DNA of 64,000 nucleotides from Gorillibacterium timonense. GTDB lineage: Bacteria > Bacillota > Bacilli > Paenibacillales > NBRC-103111. Position numbers and translations under genes: made by a program. The notes under the pieces were generated by a model. It saw nothing but the letters and a program-made list of their open reading frames with translations, was not told the DNA's origin and did not search any database. Location: NCBI RefSeq assembly GCF_001457415.1, contig NZ_LN881724.1:930001-994000 (forward strand). The letters run 5' to 3'. This document shows, piece after piece, positions 8,001 to 16,013 of the stretch (positions are counted from its first letter, which is position 1; every line of letters starts with the position of its first letter).

Positions 8001-8863
8001 TGTTCTTCGGGATCGGTGCGGCGAGCAAGTGGATCGTTATCTACGGCGGAGCAGGCCTTGCGCTGATCTTCTTCCTGTCGCTGTTCGAGCGATACCGAGA
8101 GTGGAGGACGGCAGGCAAGCTGCTGAAGCTGCCGGAGACCGCCGAACAGCCGGAGGTCCGGGCCGAGCTCTTGTCAATCCGTCGGCTCTTCGGGCGTTAT
8201 GCGGCGAAGACCGTCGCCTGGTGCACCTTGTTCTTCGTCATCATTCCGGTGGTGATCTATTCCTTATCGTTCCTGCCCATCATGAATGTGCCAGGAGAAG
8301 AAAAGTCGTTCCATCAGCTTGTACAGTACCAGGAAAACATGTATAACTATCACAGCAAGCTGAAAGCGACTCACGGCTTCGGCTCTCCTTGGTACGAATG
8401 GCCGCTCATGGTCCGGCCGATCTGGTATTACAGCGGGAAGCCCGCCGTTGCCGCCGACCAAGTATCGAGCATCTGGTCCTTCGGCAACCCGGCGGTTTGG
8501 TGGCTCGGTCTCGCCGCCTTCATCGCCATGCTGTTCCTGCTGAAGAAGAACAAACATCGCGGAATGTTCGTGGTAGCGGTGGCTTTTTTCTCGCAATTCC
8601 TGCCTTGGGTGCTCGTCACGCGGCTGACCTTTATCTATCACTACTTCGCCATGGTGCCGTTCCTGATCTTCTCCATCGTCTATATATGCAAAAGGGCGGT
8701 TGAGAAGTGGCCGAAGTTTCGGCGAGCCGTATGGGCTTACGCAGGTGTTGCCATTGTGCTGTTCATTATGTTCTATCCCGTCTTGTCGGGGATGACCGTA
8801 TCCAAATGGTACGTCGATCACTTCCTGCGCTGGTTCGGAACCTGGTATTTCTACACCGGTTGA
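5069..8863 (+). CDS. Fused double GT-C glycosyltransferase with N-terminal CBM-like and internal lectin-like domains (PMT/GT39 family)
   Basis: This 1264-residue protein has, in order: a signal peptide cleaved near AHA (residue 26); a jelly-roll carbohydrate-binding-like domain (27-185, NLLQNGGFE start); a first multi-pass GT-C module (about 210-650) with an acidic YEVDVNTF loop and YPPGYIYVLW; a soluble discoidin-like domain (about 695-800); and a second multi-pass module (about 830-1264) of the protein O-mannosyltransferase family with catalytic FDEIYHAR near residue 841 and HPPLGKLI. Such enzymes move a sugar from a polyprenyl-phosphate donor to an acceptor outside the membrane. The start is TTG with AGGGGAAG upstream. 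It is followed 29 bases later by the donor synthase gene, then a flippase gene. Normal PMT proteins have one module, so the fusion is notable. The sugar and the acceptor are unknown. Confidence 0.88.
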   Translation: MFKKALGMLMAAVLLAAAFPGSAAHAENNLLQNGGFESVGAGQPSAWTLDVWSAGEDYSRLTIQQDVVHTGTHAALIENIQPNDAKYVQKVAVDANSVYKLSAYVRVDQADAETKGANISVLGIGDTSVDLKSTNGTWQLIELYGKTGKSQKELQVAVRLGGYGSLTKGKAYFDDASLTKLSAAPAGASVIDLAPKGSDIPDAVSAMGIAGVSALFALLYFFVYQRWVRPQPIGGSREKRHFGLLFAAAAVTALVLRFYLAVKSPGYEVDVNTFKAWANKAASGGLAHFYDGQFADYPPGYIYVLWVLGTLQQAFHIDWASKSALLLIKLPALIADVAIGYLLYREGAKRLSSSAGFGLALLFLFNPAVLVNSAGWGQIDSFFTLALLIALLLLATDKWEGSAVFFAISILIKPQALIFTPVFLYQAIRKRKWTRLGACIAIGIGVFLVLVAPYSLNQSSPLWIVDLYKSTLGQYAYATLNAFNVYALFGANMVSADTGSPLTYQMVGNGAIVLTVLMSAYFFFRKKTEGADKLFYTAFFLIFMVFMLSAKMHERYLFPALALVLFAFLFSRDRRLLHLFAGLSVTQYFNVHYVLKSAAIGQPHMAKHDGILLAISFTSVLLLLWMIKIGYDLYITGRKVPVEPYPEYDKLPAELTGTALLHSPDSGANMMRFARRDWLWMGVITLAYAIVAFINLGSFHSPVTTWQPSYAGSAVVDLGEVQQIDRVNTFGEIGTGKFRLEFAQEPGSFGNAVTVENTYTKIFWWNVQELNVKARYVKVSVEESGFALNEMAFYQKDNHTPLKIASVQEDAEHPATRGNASFLFDEQKDAVYQPTFMNQTYFDEIYHARTAYEHLHMMKPYENTHPPLGKLIMAVGIWLFGMNPFGWRIAGTLVGILMIPLMYVFAKQLFGRTEYASLAALLMAVDFMHFAQTRIATIDSYGVFFIMLMYYFMYRYYSMSFYKVPLRKTLLPLFLSGLFFGIGAASKWIVIYGGAGLALIFFLSLFERYREWRTAGKLLKLPETAEQPEVRAELLSIRRLFGRYAAKTVAWCTLFFVIIPVVIYSLSFLPIMNVPGEEKSFHQLVQYQENMYNYHSKLKATHGFGSPWYEWPLMVRPIWYYSGKPAVAADQVSSIWSFGNPAVWWLGLAAFIAMLFLLKKNKHRGMFVVAVAFFSQFLPWVLVTRLTFIYHYFAMVPFLIFSIVYICKRAVEKWPKFRRAVWAYAGVAIVLFIMFYPVLSGMTVSKWYVDHFLRWFGTWYFYTG

Positions 8864-8892
8864 CGGTTTTGTCTATAAGAAAGGGGATTCCC

Positions 8893-10200
8893 ATGCCTGA
8901 ACGTATTCGAATATCCATTGTCATTCCCATGTACAACGAAGAGGAAGTCATCGCAGAGACGTATCGCAGGCTCCGGGAAGTGATGCTGCAGCAGCCGGAA
9001 CCGTTCGAGCTGGTTTTCGTCAATGACGGAAGCCGCGATCGGACGGCGGAGATTATCCGTGAGATTGCGAGCTTCGATCGGACGGTTCGACTGATCGATT
9101 TTTCTCGCAACTTCGGACATCAAGTTGCCATCAGCGCCGGAATGGACTATGCCTTGGGCGATGCCGTGGTCGTAATCGATGCCGATCTTCAGGATCCGCC
9201 GTCGGTCATCCTCCAGATGATCGAGAAGTGGAAGGAAGGCTATGATGTCGTATACGGACGGCGCTTGAAGCGCAAAGGCGAGACGTTATTCAAGAAAACG
9301 ACAGCGAAGATGTTTTATCGGCTGCTGAAGAGCATGACGACGGTGGATATTCCGGTCGATACCGGCGACTTCCGGCTCATCGATCGCAAGGTGTGCGATG
9401 TGCTGCGCAGCCTGAAGGAGAAAAACCGCTACGTGCGCGGTTTGGTCAGCTGGGCCGGCTTCAAGCAGACCGCCGTTGAATACGTCCGGGAGGAACGCTT
9501 TGCCGGGGAAACCAAATACCCGCTTAAGAAGATGCTTCGCTTCGCGGCGGACGGCATCACGTCGTTCTCTTACAAGCCGCTCAGGCTCGCGACTTATCTC
9601 GGTATGACGGTTTCGGTCGGCAGCTTCCTCTATCTGATCATCGTCATCGCCCAAAAGCTGTTCACGAACAGCACCCAGGAGGGGTGGGCATCGACCGTTG
9701 CGATCCTGCTCTTCTTCAACGGCATCATGCTCATGCTGATGGGGATTATCGGCGAGTATATCGGCCGGATCTACGACGAGACGAAGGATCGCCCGCTCTA
9801 CATCGTACGCGAGGCGAGCGGATACCCGGCGGACCATCGGAGCGAGGCTCGCACCGACATCCGGGTAGGGAGTGGAGTTCAACCTCGCCGTGAGACCGAA
9901 GAGCGGGAGGAGCTCGACCAGGCTGAGCAGTCTCGTTCCGGCGAGGAAGGGGGCGCCGTCGGAGCTTCGAGCGCTCAGCCGGTCATCCCCCGGTTGGATC
10001 CCGAAGCGGAACGCCGCGCGCGGATGGAATCGCTCGTGGGCAAGCTGCCTCAGGAGCGTCTCTTGAACTATGGAGCGGGGACGGGGTTGGAAGCAGCTGC
10101 GCTCGACGAAGAATGGCCGGATCAGAACGGATATCGATCGGAATCAAGCGAGATGAGGGGGACGAAACCAGGTCCCGGCGAAACGGGGTCTTCCGAGTGA
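8893..10200 (+). CDS. Polyprenyl-phosphate glycosyltransferase (GT2, GtrB/DPM1 type) with long acidic tail
   Basis: Residues 1-325 match the GtrB/dolichyl-phosphate-mannose synthase family: IVIPMYNEEE start, FVNDGSRDRT, IDADLQDPP (metal-binding DxD) near residue 96, and RGLVSWAGF. Two membrane segments follow (about 230-260 and 270-300), then the EYIGRIYDETK end. The enzyme loads a sugar nucleotide onto polyprenyl phosphate at the inner face of the membrane. An additional tail of about 110 residues rich in Glu, Arg, Ser and Gly has no recognisable fold and is not usual for the family. ATG 8893 follows AAGGGG. The stop overlaps the GTG of the next gene (GTGA), implying translational coupling with the flippase. 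Confidence 0.9.
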   Translation: MPERIRISIVIPMYNEEEVIAETYRRLREVMLQQPEPFELVFVNDGSRDRTAEIIREIASFDRTVRLIDFSRNFGHQVAISAGMDYALGDAVVVIDADLQDPPSVILQMIEKWKEGYDVVYGRRLKRKGETLFKKTTAKMFYRLLKSMTTVDIPVDTGDFRLIDRKVCDVLRSLKEKNRYVRGLVSWAGFKQTAVEYVREERFAGETKYPLKKMLRFAADGITSFSYKPLRLATYLGMTVSVGSFLYLIIVIAQKLFTNSTQEGWASTVAILLFFNGIMLMLMGIIGEYIGRIYDETKDRPLYIVREASGYPADHRSEARTDIRVGSGVQPRRETEEREELDQAEQSRSGEEGGAVGASSAQPVIPRLDPEAERRARMESLVGKLPQERLLNYGAGTGLEAAALDEEWPDQNGYRSESSEMRGTKPGPGETGSSE

Positions 10201-10712
10201 ATCGCCTCCAACGTCTCGTGAAGAAGTTCGAAGACTTGCTGAAATTCGGCATTGTGGGTGTAGCGAACACGTTCGTTGATTTCGCCGTATACACAATCCT
10301 CTATTACTTCGGAGTTCCTTATCGGGTAGCCCAATGCTTCTCTTATGCGGCGGGAACCTTGAACAGCTATATTCTGAACAAGAAGTGGACCTTTGCAGCC
10401 AAAGCCAAAGACAGCGATCAATCCGTTCAAACCGGTAGCACTCCTGGGTCGGGAGAAGCGGGCTCGGTCCGCCGGATCGATTATCCGCAAGCCATCCGTT
10501 TTCTGATCGTGAATCTCATCTCCCTCGGAGTCTCGCTTGTACTGCTGGGCTTCTTGAAGGAGCAGCTCGGCCTGCACGCGATAGCAGCCAAGCTGCTGGT
10601 CACAGTGGTGACGACCCTCTTAAATTTCGTCGGTAGCAAGCTTTGGGTATTTCGTAAACCGGTTAGCGGGGCAGCGAACAAGCCCGGCTCCTCCGATGGT
10701 TCCCTTGTTTAA
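10197..10712 (+). CDS. GtrA family flippase-like membrane protein
   Basis: This 171-residue protein has the GtrA fold of four membrane helices: KFGIVGVANTFVDFAVYTIL, a second helix with YRVAQCFSYAAGTLNSYILNKKWTF (the conserved N-x-x-W-T-F region), then LIVNLISLGVSLVLLGF and LLVTVVTTLLNFVGSKLWVF. A hydrophilic insert (about residues 65-95) separates the halves. GtrA proteins are thought to move the polyprenyl-phosphate sugar across the membrane. The start is taken as GTG 10197, overlapping the upstream stop. An in-frame upstream ATG at 10113 would add 28 charged residues and is less likely. It is the last gene of the glycosylation operon, with a strong terminator downstream. Confidence 0.85.
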   Translation: MNRLQRLVKKFEDLLKFGIVGVANTFVDFAVYTILYYFGVPYRVAQCFSYAAGTLNSYILNKKWTFAAKAKDSDQSVQTGSTPGSGEAGSVRRIDYPQAIRFLIVNLISLGVSLVLLGFLKEQLGLHAIAAKLLVTVVTTLLNFVGSKLWVFRKPVSGAANKPGSSDGSLV

Positions 10713-10754
10713 CAGATGTTTAAACTCATGATTTAACCCTATAAGTGTAAGAAG

Positions 10755-10787
10755 CAAAAAACAGACCGGGCGCCGGTCTGTTTTTTC
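10755..10787. terminator. Bidirectional rho-independent terminator
   Basis: ACAGACCGG (10761-10769) pairs perfectly with CCGGTCTGT (10773-10781) around a GCG loop, flanked by AAAAA on the left and TTTTTT on the right. It serves the glycosylation operon and the convergent DinB gene. Confidence 0.9.
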
Positions 10788-10798
10788 ATTGTTAGTCA

Positions 10799-11284
10799 TC
10801 AAGCCTGCTTCATGTTGTGTTCAACTGCTTTGCGAAGACTCATGATGCAGCCGTGATGGATCCCTTCATGATGGAGACTGAACAGGAGCATCTCTCCGAT
10901 GGTATTCATTTGGTAGCCGAGCCGTTTGAACGGCTTGAGCGCGAGCTCGTCCATTCGGTTGGCGTAATGCGTGCACAGATGTTGGCTTTGTCCCTCCAGA
11001 AGATCACGCAGCTCAGGCAAGGTTGGAGGAGGAGAGGTCCAATTGCTTGGGGTTGTCCCGTTCGAGAACAGCTGAAAGATCGATTCGTCCAATTGAGAAG
11101 CTTCTCCAGCAAAATGGGTGAAGATGGTTTCTTGGACGGTGAGGATATGTCCGAACTGCCAACGAATGGTATTGGAAAATCCAGGGGGCTGGATGTCCGC
11201 CATTTCCTCCGTCAATCCGTCCATCGCTTTCATGGTTATGGTGCGCACCAATCGAATTTGTCCGAGCCATTGCTCATGATTCAT
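10799..11284 (-). CDS. DinB family protein
   Basis: This 161-residue four-helix-bundle protein of the DinB/YfiT superfamily starts MNHEQWLGQIRLVRTITMKAM. Metal-ligand histidines sit at the family positions: WQFGHILTVQE in helix 2 and HHEGIHHGCIMSLRK in the last helix. Members are metal-dependent thiol transferases or hydrolases acting in bacillithiol and stress metabolism, but the substrate of this one cannot be read from sequence. ATG 11284 is preceded by AGGAG, which decides the start over an upstream in-frame ATG at 11347. It is convergent with the glycosylation operon. Confidence 0.85.
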   Translation of the reverse strand: MNHEQWLGQIRLVRTITMKAMDGLTEEMADIQPPGFSNTIRWQFGHILTVQETIFTHFAGEASQLDESIFQLFSNGTTPSNWTSPPPTLPELRDLLEGQSQHLCTHYANRMDELALKPFKRLGYQMNTIGEMLLFSLHHEGIHHGCIMSLRKAVEHNMKQA

Positions 11285-11521
11285 CGTACACACTCCTGCT
11301 GGATGGTTTTTTTCAGTATAGTACATTATGGAATAATAGCAATCCACAATAGAGTACTTCCAACAATACCCGGTAGGTTTGCTTCATTTGCTGTGGTAGA
11401 CTCTAGCAAAGAGAATACCAGTTTGAGCGTGTTTTTCAAACCCCTGAGAGAATCGAAGCGGATGATCCCAGCCGCATGAATAGGAGCCAAAGAAGCTCCG
11501 ATCAGGTGAAGCCGGTTTGAA

Positions 11522-11684
11522 AACGCGCTCCAGTTGAGCAACAAGAAAGGCCGAGGTTTCCATAATGGAAACGCGGGGGACGATTTTCTGCAAGCCGGTA
11601 TGGCTTGCTTTGGGGTGAATCGCAGCGATGCAAGAGGAGGGCTCCCCTTCCTCAACCCGACAACTAACCCCGTAGGCCGAGCTA
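11522..11684 (+). promoter_or_regulatory. ydaO/yuaA (cyclic di-AMP) riboswitch
   Basis: Conserved pieces of the family appear in order: GGAAACGCGGGGGACGA (11568-11584), TTGGGGTGAATCGCAG (11610-11625), AGGGCTCCCCTTCCTC (11638-11653), CCCGACAACTAACCCCGTAG (11656-11675) and GGC. An outer GCGCTC...GAGC pairing closes the domain. This class binds cyclic di-AMP and usually switches wall hydrolase or osmolyte genes off. Only about 15 bases separate its end from the GTG of the 3D-domain gene, and this space is filled by GGGAGG. No terminator fits there, so control is probably at translation initiation. Confidence 0.85.
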
Positions 11685-11697
11685 TCGGGAGGTTTAC

Positions 11698-12546
11698 GTG
11701 AGAAATTGCTTACCGGGTATCATCTTTCTACTTCTGTGCGGACTCACAATCGCCGCAACGGAAGGCGTCCATTCGACGGGCGCTTCGCTTGCTTCCGGGA
11801 CGGAGCCAATAACGGTCTCATCATCGGTTGAGCCTCTTGCCTGGGCAACACCGGATGCTCTTCTCGAGGCATCGAGCTTGTCCATGCAGATTGCGCAGCA
11901 AACTCCTTCGCCTGAAGCGTCCGCACTGGCAGCTACACCAACGTCGACACCGGAGGTAAAGCCGACCACCAAGCCGACGGCAAAACCGAAGGCGACGGCA
12001 GCCCCTACCGCCAAGGTTCAAACGAAGAAATTGGCGGCTCGGACACCTGCTCCAACAGCCGCATCCAAAGCGGTCGCGAAGTCGTCTCCGAAGCCTGCGA
12101 AAGCGAAAGCGACGGCTGCTTCGCAGAAGACGCAATCGGCTTCCAGCCAAACCTCAAGCCAGAAAGCCTCCGGGTCCGGGACTCAAGGCAAAGGACAGGT
12201 GGCGACCGCTTGGGGTGAGATGCTTTCCTTCAAGCGGGCACTGAGCGTGACGGCAACGGGCTATTCATCCGCACCGGATGAGAACGGGTGGGGAGCGGTC
12301 GATTATTACGGCAACGAGCTGAAGCTCGGCACCATCGCCGTCGACCCGAACGTCATCCCGATGGGCAGCAAGGTGTACGTAACTGGCTATTCCAGTTCGG
12401 GCTTACCGGGAAAAGGCATGATCGCCTATGCCCGGGACCAGGGAAGTGCCATCAAGGGTGCGAAGATCGACATCTTCATCCCCGGCGGCAAAGAAACGGC
12501 GCTTGCATTTGGAATCCAGTCTATCAAAGTATACATACTGGAGTAA
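11698..12546 (+). CDS. Secreted 3D-domain cell-wall protein (RpfB/YuiC-like C-terminus)
   Basis: This 282-residue protein has a signal peptide (RNCLPGIIFLLLCGLTIAA), a long low-complexity linker rich in Thr, Lys, Pro, Ala and Ser (about residues 80-175), and a C-terminal 3D domain of about 95 residues. The three conserved Asp positions are in TIAVDPNVIPMGSKVYV, AYARDQGSAIKG and AKIDIFI. 3D domains share the double-psi beta-barrel of MltA-type lytic transglycosylases, so a role in cutting or binding peptidoglycan is likely. GTG 11698 has an ideal GGGAGG site. The upstream c-di-AMP riboswitch fits a wall-remodelling enzyme controlled by turgor signalling. Confidence 0.88.
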   Translation: MRNCLPGIIFLLLCGLTIAATEGVHSTGASLASGTEPITVSSSVEPLAWATPDALLEASSLSMQIAQQTPSPEASALAATPTSTPEVKPTTKPTAKPKATAAPTAKVQTKKLAARTPAPTAASKAVAKSSPKPAKAKATAASQKTQSASSQTSSQKASGSGTQGKGQVATAWGEMLSFKRALSVTATGYSSAPDENGWGAVDYYGNELKLGTIAVDPNVIPMGSKVYVTGYSSSGLPGKGMIAYARDQGSAIKGAKIDIFIPGGKETALAFGIQSIKVYILE

Positions 12547-12586
12547 CGCTCGTTCATCGAATCGCCTGCTTCAGAGAAACTCAAAT

Positions 12587-12629
12587 GACAGCACTATTCC
12601 GTAGAGAATAGCTGCTGTCTTCTTTTTTT
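12587..12629 (+). terminator. Rho-independent terminator
   Basis: GACAGC-A-CTATTC pairs with GAATAG-CT-GCTGTC across a short loop and is followed by TTCTTTTTTT, 40 bases after the 3D-domain gene. Confidence 0.85.
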
Positions 12630-12882
12630 GGGGGAGATTCAGCCATTCGATCGGTCTGTGCATATGTTTATCCTCGTCCGTATCCGACCTCGTATCGTTC
12701 AGGGCTACCATGCATCCCCATTCTAAAAAATGAGGTTCGTTTCTGTCTATGGCAATGGTTACACAAACCTGCTTGTAAAGATTTTTTTAATTCCCCGCAA
12801 CCTTTTTTTTCCTTCAATCGTTGTATAGGTGCATAAGTTTGGAAGGACCCACCATCTTATTCGTGACAAGGGAGTCGATCGG
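12630..12882. other. Gene-free stretch upstream of the SLH protein gene
   Basis: This is an AT-rich leader with runs of seven and nine T around 12782-12812. I see no open reading frame with a ribosome binding site, no convincing sigma-A pair and no known riboswitch. Confidence 0.4.
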
Positions 12883-15180
12883 ATGAAGGCAAGAAGAACG
12901 GTAGGGGCAATCGGCATGTCCGCTGTCCTTCTATTTACGGGAGCGCTTCCCGTTTGGGCGGATGCCAGTCCAGCTCAACCAACGGGAGCGAGCAACACCG
13001 TAGTAGAGGGTTCGGGGCAAAAGGACACCACCCCGGCGAAGGCGAAGATCAGCAAAGAAGAGGCGCTCAAGAAGGCCAAAGCGATGGTAACCATCCCCAC
13101 TGACTACAAACTGACAAACACAAACTTCAATTCGGATGCGTGGTCCACGGAGAATGGCAGCTGGCAGTTCAATTTCGAGAAAACCTTGAACAATCGTACT
13201 TACGGGAACATCAATGTCGTAATCGACGCGGAGACCGGCAAGCTAATCACCTTCAACCGTTTCAACAATGATCCCGACAAGCAGGTCGTTTATCCTCCAA
13301 AAGTCGATTATTCTGCCGCAAAAGAACTTGCCTATTCTCTCTTGAATAAGATGAATCCGGAGGAAGCCGCTTCAACTCTGTATGACAGCACCCAGGATGA
13401 GAACTTCATCCAGCCGCTGCAAGGGGACTTCAGCTACAACTTCCGCTTTGACCGGGCGGTAAACGGAGTTCGTTATCCTACCGACAGCATTTCCTTTCAA
13501 ATCGACAGCAACGGAGCGCTCATCGGATATTACTATGGATGGCATACCAGTTCCAAGTTTGAGCCGTTGAAAACAAGCATAACTCCCGAGAATGCACTCG
13601 CAACCTATAAAAAAGTGAGCAAGCCCTATTTGCAGTACATTCAAACGACTACCAAGGATCACAAGGCGAAGATCGCTCTTTCTTACACCCTTTATACGTA
13701 TCCATTGGATGCGGTGACCGGTTCGCTCGTCACGGATTGGGCCTGGAATCCCAGTGAGTGGAAACCGCTTACGGAGAAGCCGCTCGCAGCGATGCCGGCC
13801 AAAGGTCAAAATCTCACCGAAGCGGAAGCCATCGCCGCCGCCAAAAAGCTGCTACCACTTCCGGCTACCGCTGTATTGGAGTCCGCCAATTACAGTGAAT
13901 ACCAGGACATGTACATGGGAGACGGAGTGCGCAAGGTTTGGCAGATGAGTTGGACGAATGGCAAAGACAAGGACATCACCCGTTACAACGCCTCCGTTAA
14001 TGCGGATAACGGAACGATCACCAACTATAACGAGGACTCCTACGGGATCTACCTGCCTCTCTCCAAGGAGGAAGCCGCCAAAGCGTTGGATGATGCCAAG
14101 CTGACGAAAGCCGTTGAGGATTTCGTGAAAAAGGCGCTGCCGCAGTACTCTCATCAGCTCGCTCTTGAAAAGAGCATGAATGCCACCTATTTGGCTAAGG
14201 CGAACGAGGGCACAAACCGGATTACTTACTACAATCTGTACCGGCTGATCAATGGAATTCCGACAGAGATGGACAATGTATCCGTGGGCATCGACCGAAC
14301 CAGCGGAAAGATCTTAAACCTGTATGCCAATATCAACCCACTCGAATATCCGTCTGCTAAGCCGACGACGATTGATGCGGGCAAAGCGCTTGATCTGCTG
14401 CTGACCCCCTATCATCTGGACTTGCAGTACATGGATGTGGCGACCACCGATTCCTCGATCGCCTGGAAGGATCGTCAGCCGGCGAAGCTCGTCTATATGC
14501 CGCTTATGACGAATTATGACAACGTCTATTTGGATGCTGAGTCGGGGAAATGGATCAAACGGGAGACCGGCGAAGAAACCCAACTCGGTAAATCGACCGC
14601 GACGGATATCAGTGGGCATCCCGCTCAAAAAGAGCTGCAGCTTCTGATCGATTACAAGGCTCTGGACGTTAAGGACGGCAAGGTGAATCCGGAGCAGATC
14701 GTCACTCGCGGAGAATTTATCAAGATCCTGGTGATCGCGCTTAACGGGGGCAATTATTATCCTCAGTATTCATCGAGCCGCGCAAACACCTACAAGGATG
14801 TTCTGAACACCTCTGCCTACTTCGCTTATGTAGAAGCGGCTGTTGACGCCGGTATTCTTGACCGCTCTTCGGAGAGCTTGAACCCGGATGGGAAGATGAC
14901 CCGTGAAGAGATGGCCCAGCTGTTGGTTCGCGCACTCGGCTTCGATAAGTTGGCGGCCAAGAGCGACTTGTTCAACTTGAACGTCAAGGATAGCGATCAG
15001 ATTAAGCTGAAAGGGCAAGCCGCGATCGTTCTCTCCCTTGGCATTATGGAGAAGACAGCCGATGGAAACTTCCTTCCGGCAGGAGAAGTTACCCGCGCGA
15101 CAGCAGCGGTCACCTTCTACAAGTTCTTACAAGCCCGCCCAGCGATGCAGTCTTCTCCGCTTCGGAATATCTATTATTGA
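12883..15180 (+). CDS. SLH-domain secreted protein with YcdB/YcdC-PepSY repeats
   Basis: This 765-residue exported protein has a signal peptide (KARRTVGAIGMSAVLLFTGA to VWADA), then a tandem array of YcdB/PepSY-like domains (about residues 55-560). A repeated pattern of ISKEEALKKAKAM or LTEAEAIAAAKKLL helices is followed by NGSWQFNFEK or GVRKVWQMSW strands and by INVVIDAETGKLITFN or ASVNADNGTITNYN. The C-terminus has three SLH motifs (about 590-760; VTRGEFIKILVIAL, MTREEMAQLLVRAL and VTRATAAVTFYKFL) that anchor proteins to pyruvylated wall polymer. PepSY modules often restrain extracellular proteases. ATG 12883 follows AGGGAG. An in-frame ATG at 12829 is rejected because it precedes the signal peptide. 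Confidence 0.85.
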   Translation: MKARRTVGAIGMSAVLLFTGALPVWADASPAQPTGASNTVVEGSGQKDTTPAKAKISKEEALKKAKAMVTIPTDYKLTNTNFNSDAWSTENGSWQFNFEKTLNNRTYGNINVVIDAETGKLITFNRFNNDPDKQVVYPPKVDYSAAKELAYSLLNKMNPEEAASTLYDSTQDENFIQPLQGDFSYNFRFDRAVNGVRYPTDSISFQIDSNGALIGYYYGWHTSSKFEPLKTSITPENALATYKKVSKPYLQYIQTTTKDHKAKIALSYTLYTYPLDAVTGSLVTDWAWNPSEWKPLTEKPLAAMPAKGQNLTEAEAIAAAKKLLPLPATAVLESANYSEYQDMYMGDGVRKVWQMSWTNGKDKDITRYNASVNADNGTITNYNEDSYGIYLPLSKEEAAKALDDAKLTKAVEDFVKKALPQYSHQLALEKSMNATYLAKANEGTNRITYYNLYRLINGIPTEMDNVSVGIDRTSGKILNLYANINPLEYPSAKPTTIDAGKALDLLLTPYHLDLQYMDVATTDSSIAWKDRQPAKLVYMPLMTNYDNVYLDAESGKWIKRETGEETQLGKSTATDISGHPAQKELQLLIDYKALDVKDGKVNPEQIVTRGEFIKILVIALNGGNYYPQYSSSRANTYKDVLNTSAYFAYVEAAVDAGILDRSSESLNPDGKMTREEMAQLLVRALGFDKLAAKSDLFNLNVKDSDQIKLKGQAAIVLSLGIMEKTADGNFLPAGEVTRATAAVTFYKFLQARPAMQSSPLRNIYY

Positions 15181-15511
15181 GAGTAACGATGTAGGATAGC
15201 AAGCGGCCCCGAATCGACAGAAAAGCTCTTCGAACTCGCGCCTAACGGCGCGTATCGAAGAGCTTTTCGCTGTTCTCATTTCAATTGGAGACGAAAATAA
15301 TACGTGCGGATAGGGAGTTTCACGAGGGTGTTCTCAGCGACCTATTCGTCGTATAAGAGTTTTCTCAAACGAACGATTGTCCATTTCGGTCCCCAATTAT
15401 ATAATGCACCGGAAATCGTGTGTAGGTTGAGGAATGTCATTCCCGTATGATCGAGAGAAGCGATAGTTCCGGTGGTGGCCGCCGCATGGGCAGAGACCGG
15501 TGGTCAAGTGA
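15181..15511. other. Gene-free stretch between convergent genes
   Basis: Apart from the hairpin at 15220-15268 I see no gene or known RNA motif in this stretch between the SLH protein gene and the convergent marR-type gene. Confidence 0.5.
15220..15268. terminator. Long hairpin, probable terminator
   Basis: GAAAAGCTCTTCGA (15220-15233) pairs perfectly with TCGAAGAGCTTTTC (15255-15268), enclosing a second perfect stem CGCGCC/GGCGCG. The T tract after it is short, so it may work in both directions with modest efficiency. Confidence 0.7.
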
Positions 15512-15958
15512 TCAGGCCTCAGCGAGAGAAGAGGCTAACACCTTTCCCGCGATCCCGATAAGCTGGGCGCGTTCGGCCTCTGTTAAGCCTTCGAGGGTGG
15601 CCAGGATTTGTCGCTCGATCTCGCCGCTCGCCGCTAGAACCAGGTCCCGCCCGTCCGGCGTCAGGCGGACCGTAAACCCGCGTCGGTCATGCTGGGAGAC
15701 CGTGCGTTCGACAAGGCCACGGCCTTCAGCGCGGCTGACGAGTCCGGTAATGCTCGACTTGTCGAGTCCCAGGTAGCGGGCGAGCTGGAGCATGCCGGGT
15801 TCTCGGTCCTGCAGGATGCCGAGCAGCCGAATCTGGATGATCGACAAATCGTGGGAGGCGCCGACCCGGCCGAGGATGGAGTGAATCAGGAAAGAAAACT
15901 GAACAGCGCTGTCCACGAGAGATAGCTCGTTTTGACGGGAAGGTGATTCGTGGTTCAA
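15512..15958 (-). CDS. MarR family transcriptional regulator
   Basis: This 148-residue winged-helix repressor begins LNHESPSRQNEL. The DNA-binding core includes LQLARYLGLDKSSITGLVSRAEGRGLVERT and the wing with DRRGFTVRLTPDGR, both typical of MarR proteins that sense small phenolic or oxidising compounds. The start is assigned to TTG 15958 because a perfect GGAGG stands seven bases upstream and the length then matches the family. Upstream in-frame ATGs at 15997 and 15976 lack a site. It is divergent from a quinone-oxidoreductase gene and shares a 130-base control region containing two dyad operators. Confidence 0.88.
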   Translation of the reverse strand: MNHESPSRQNELSLVDSAVQFSFLIHSILGRVGASHDLSIIQIRLLGILQDREPGMLQLARYLGLDKSSITGLVSRAEGRGLVERTVSQHDRRGFTVRLTPDGRDLVLAASGEIERQILATLEGLTEAERAQLIGIAGKVLASSLAEA

Positions 15959-16013
15959 GGTCTGGCCTCCAAGCATGGGGTTTATTGGTTTTTCCATTGT
16001 ACCATAATTTCCA

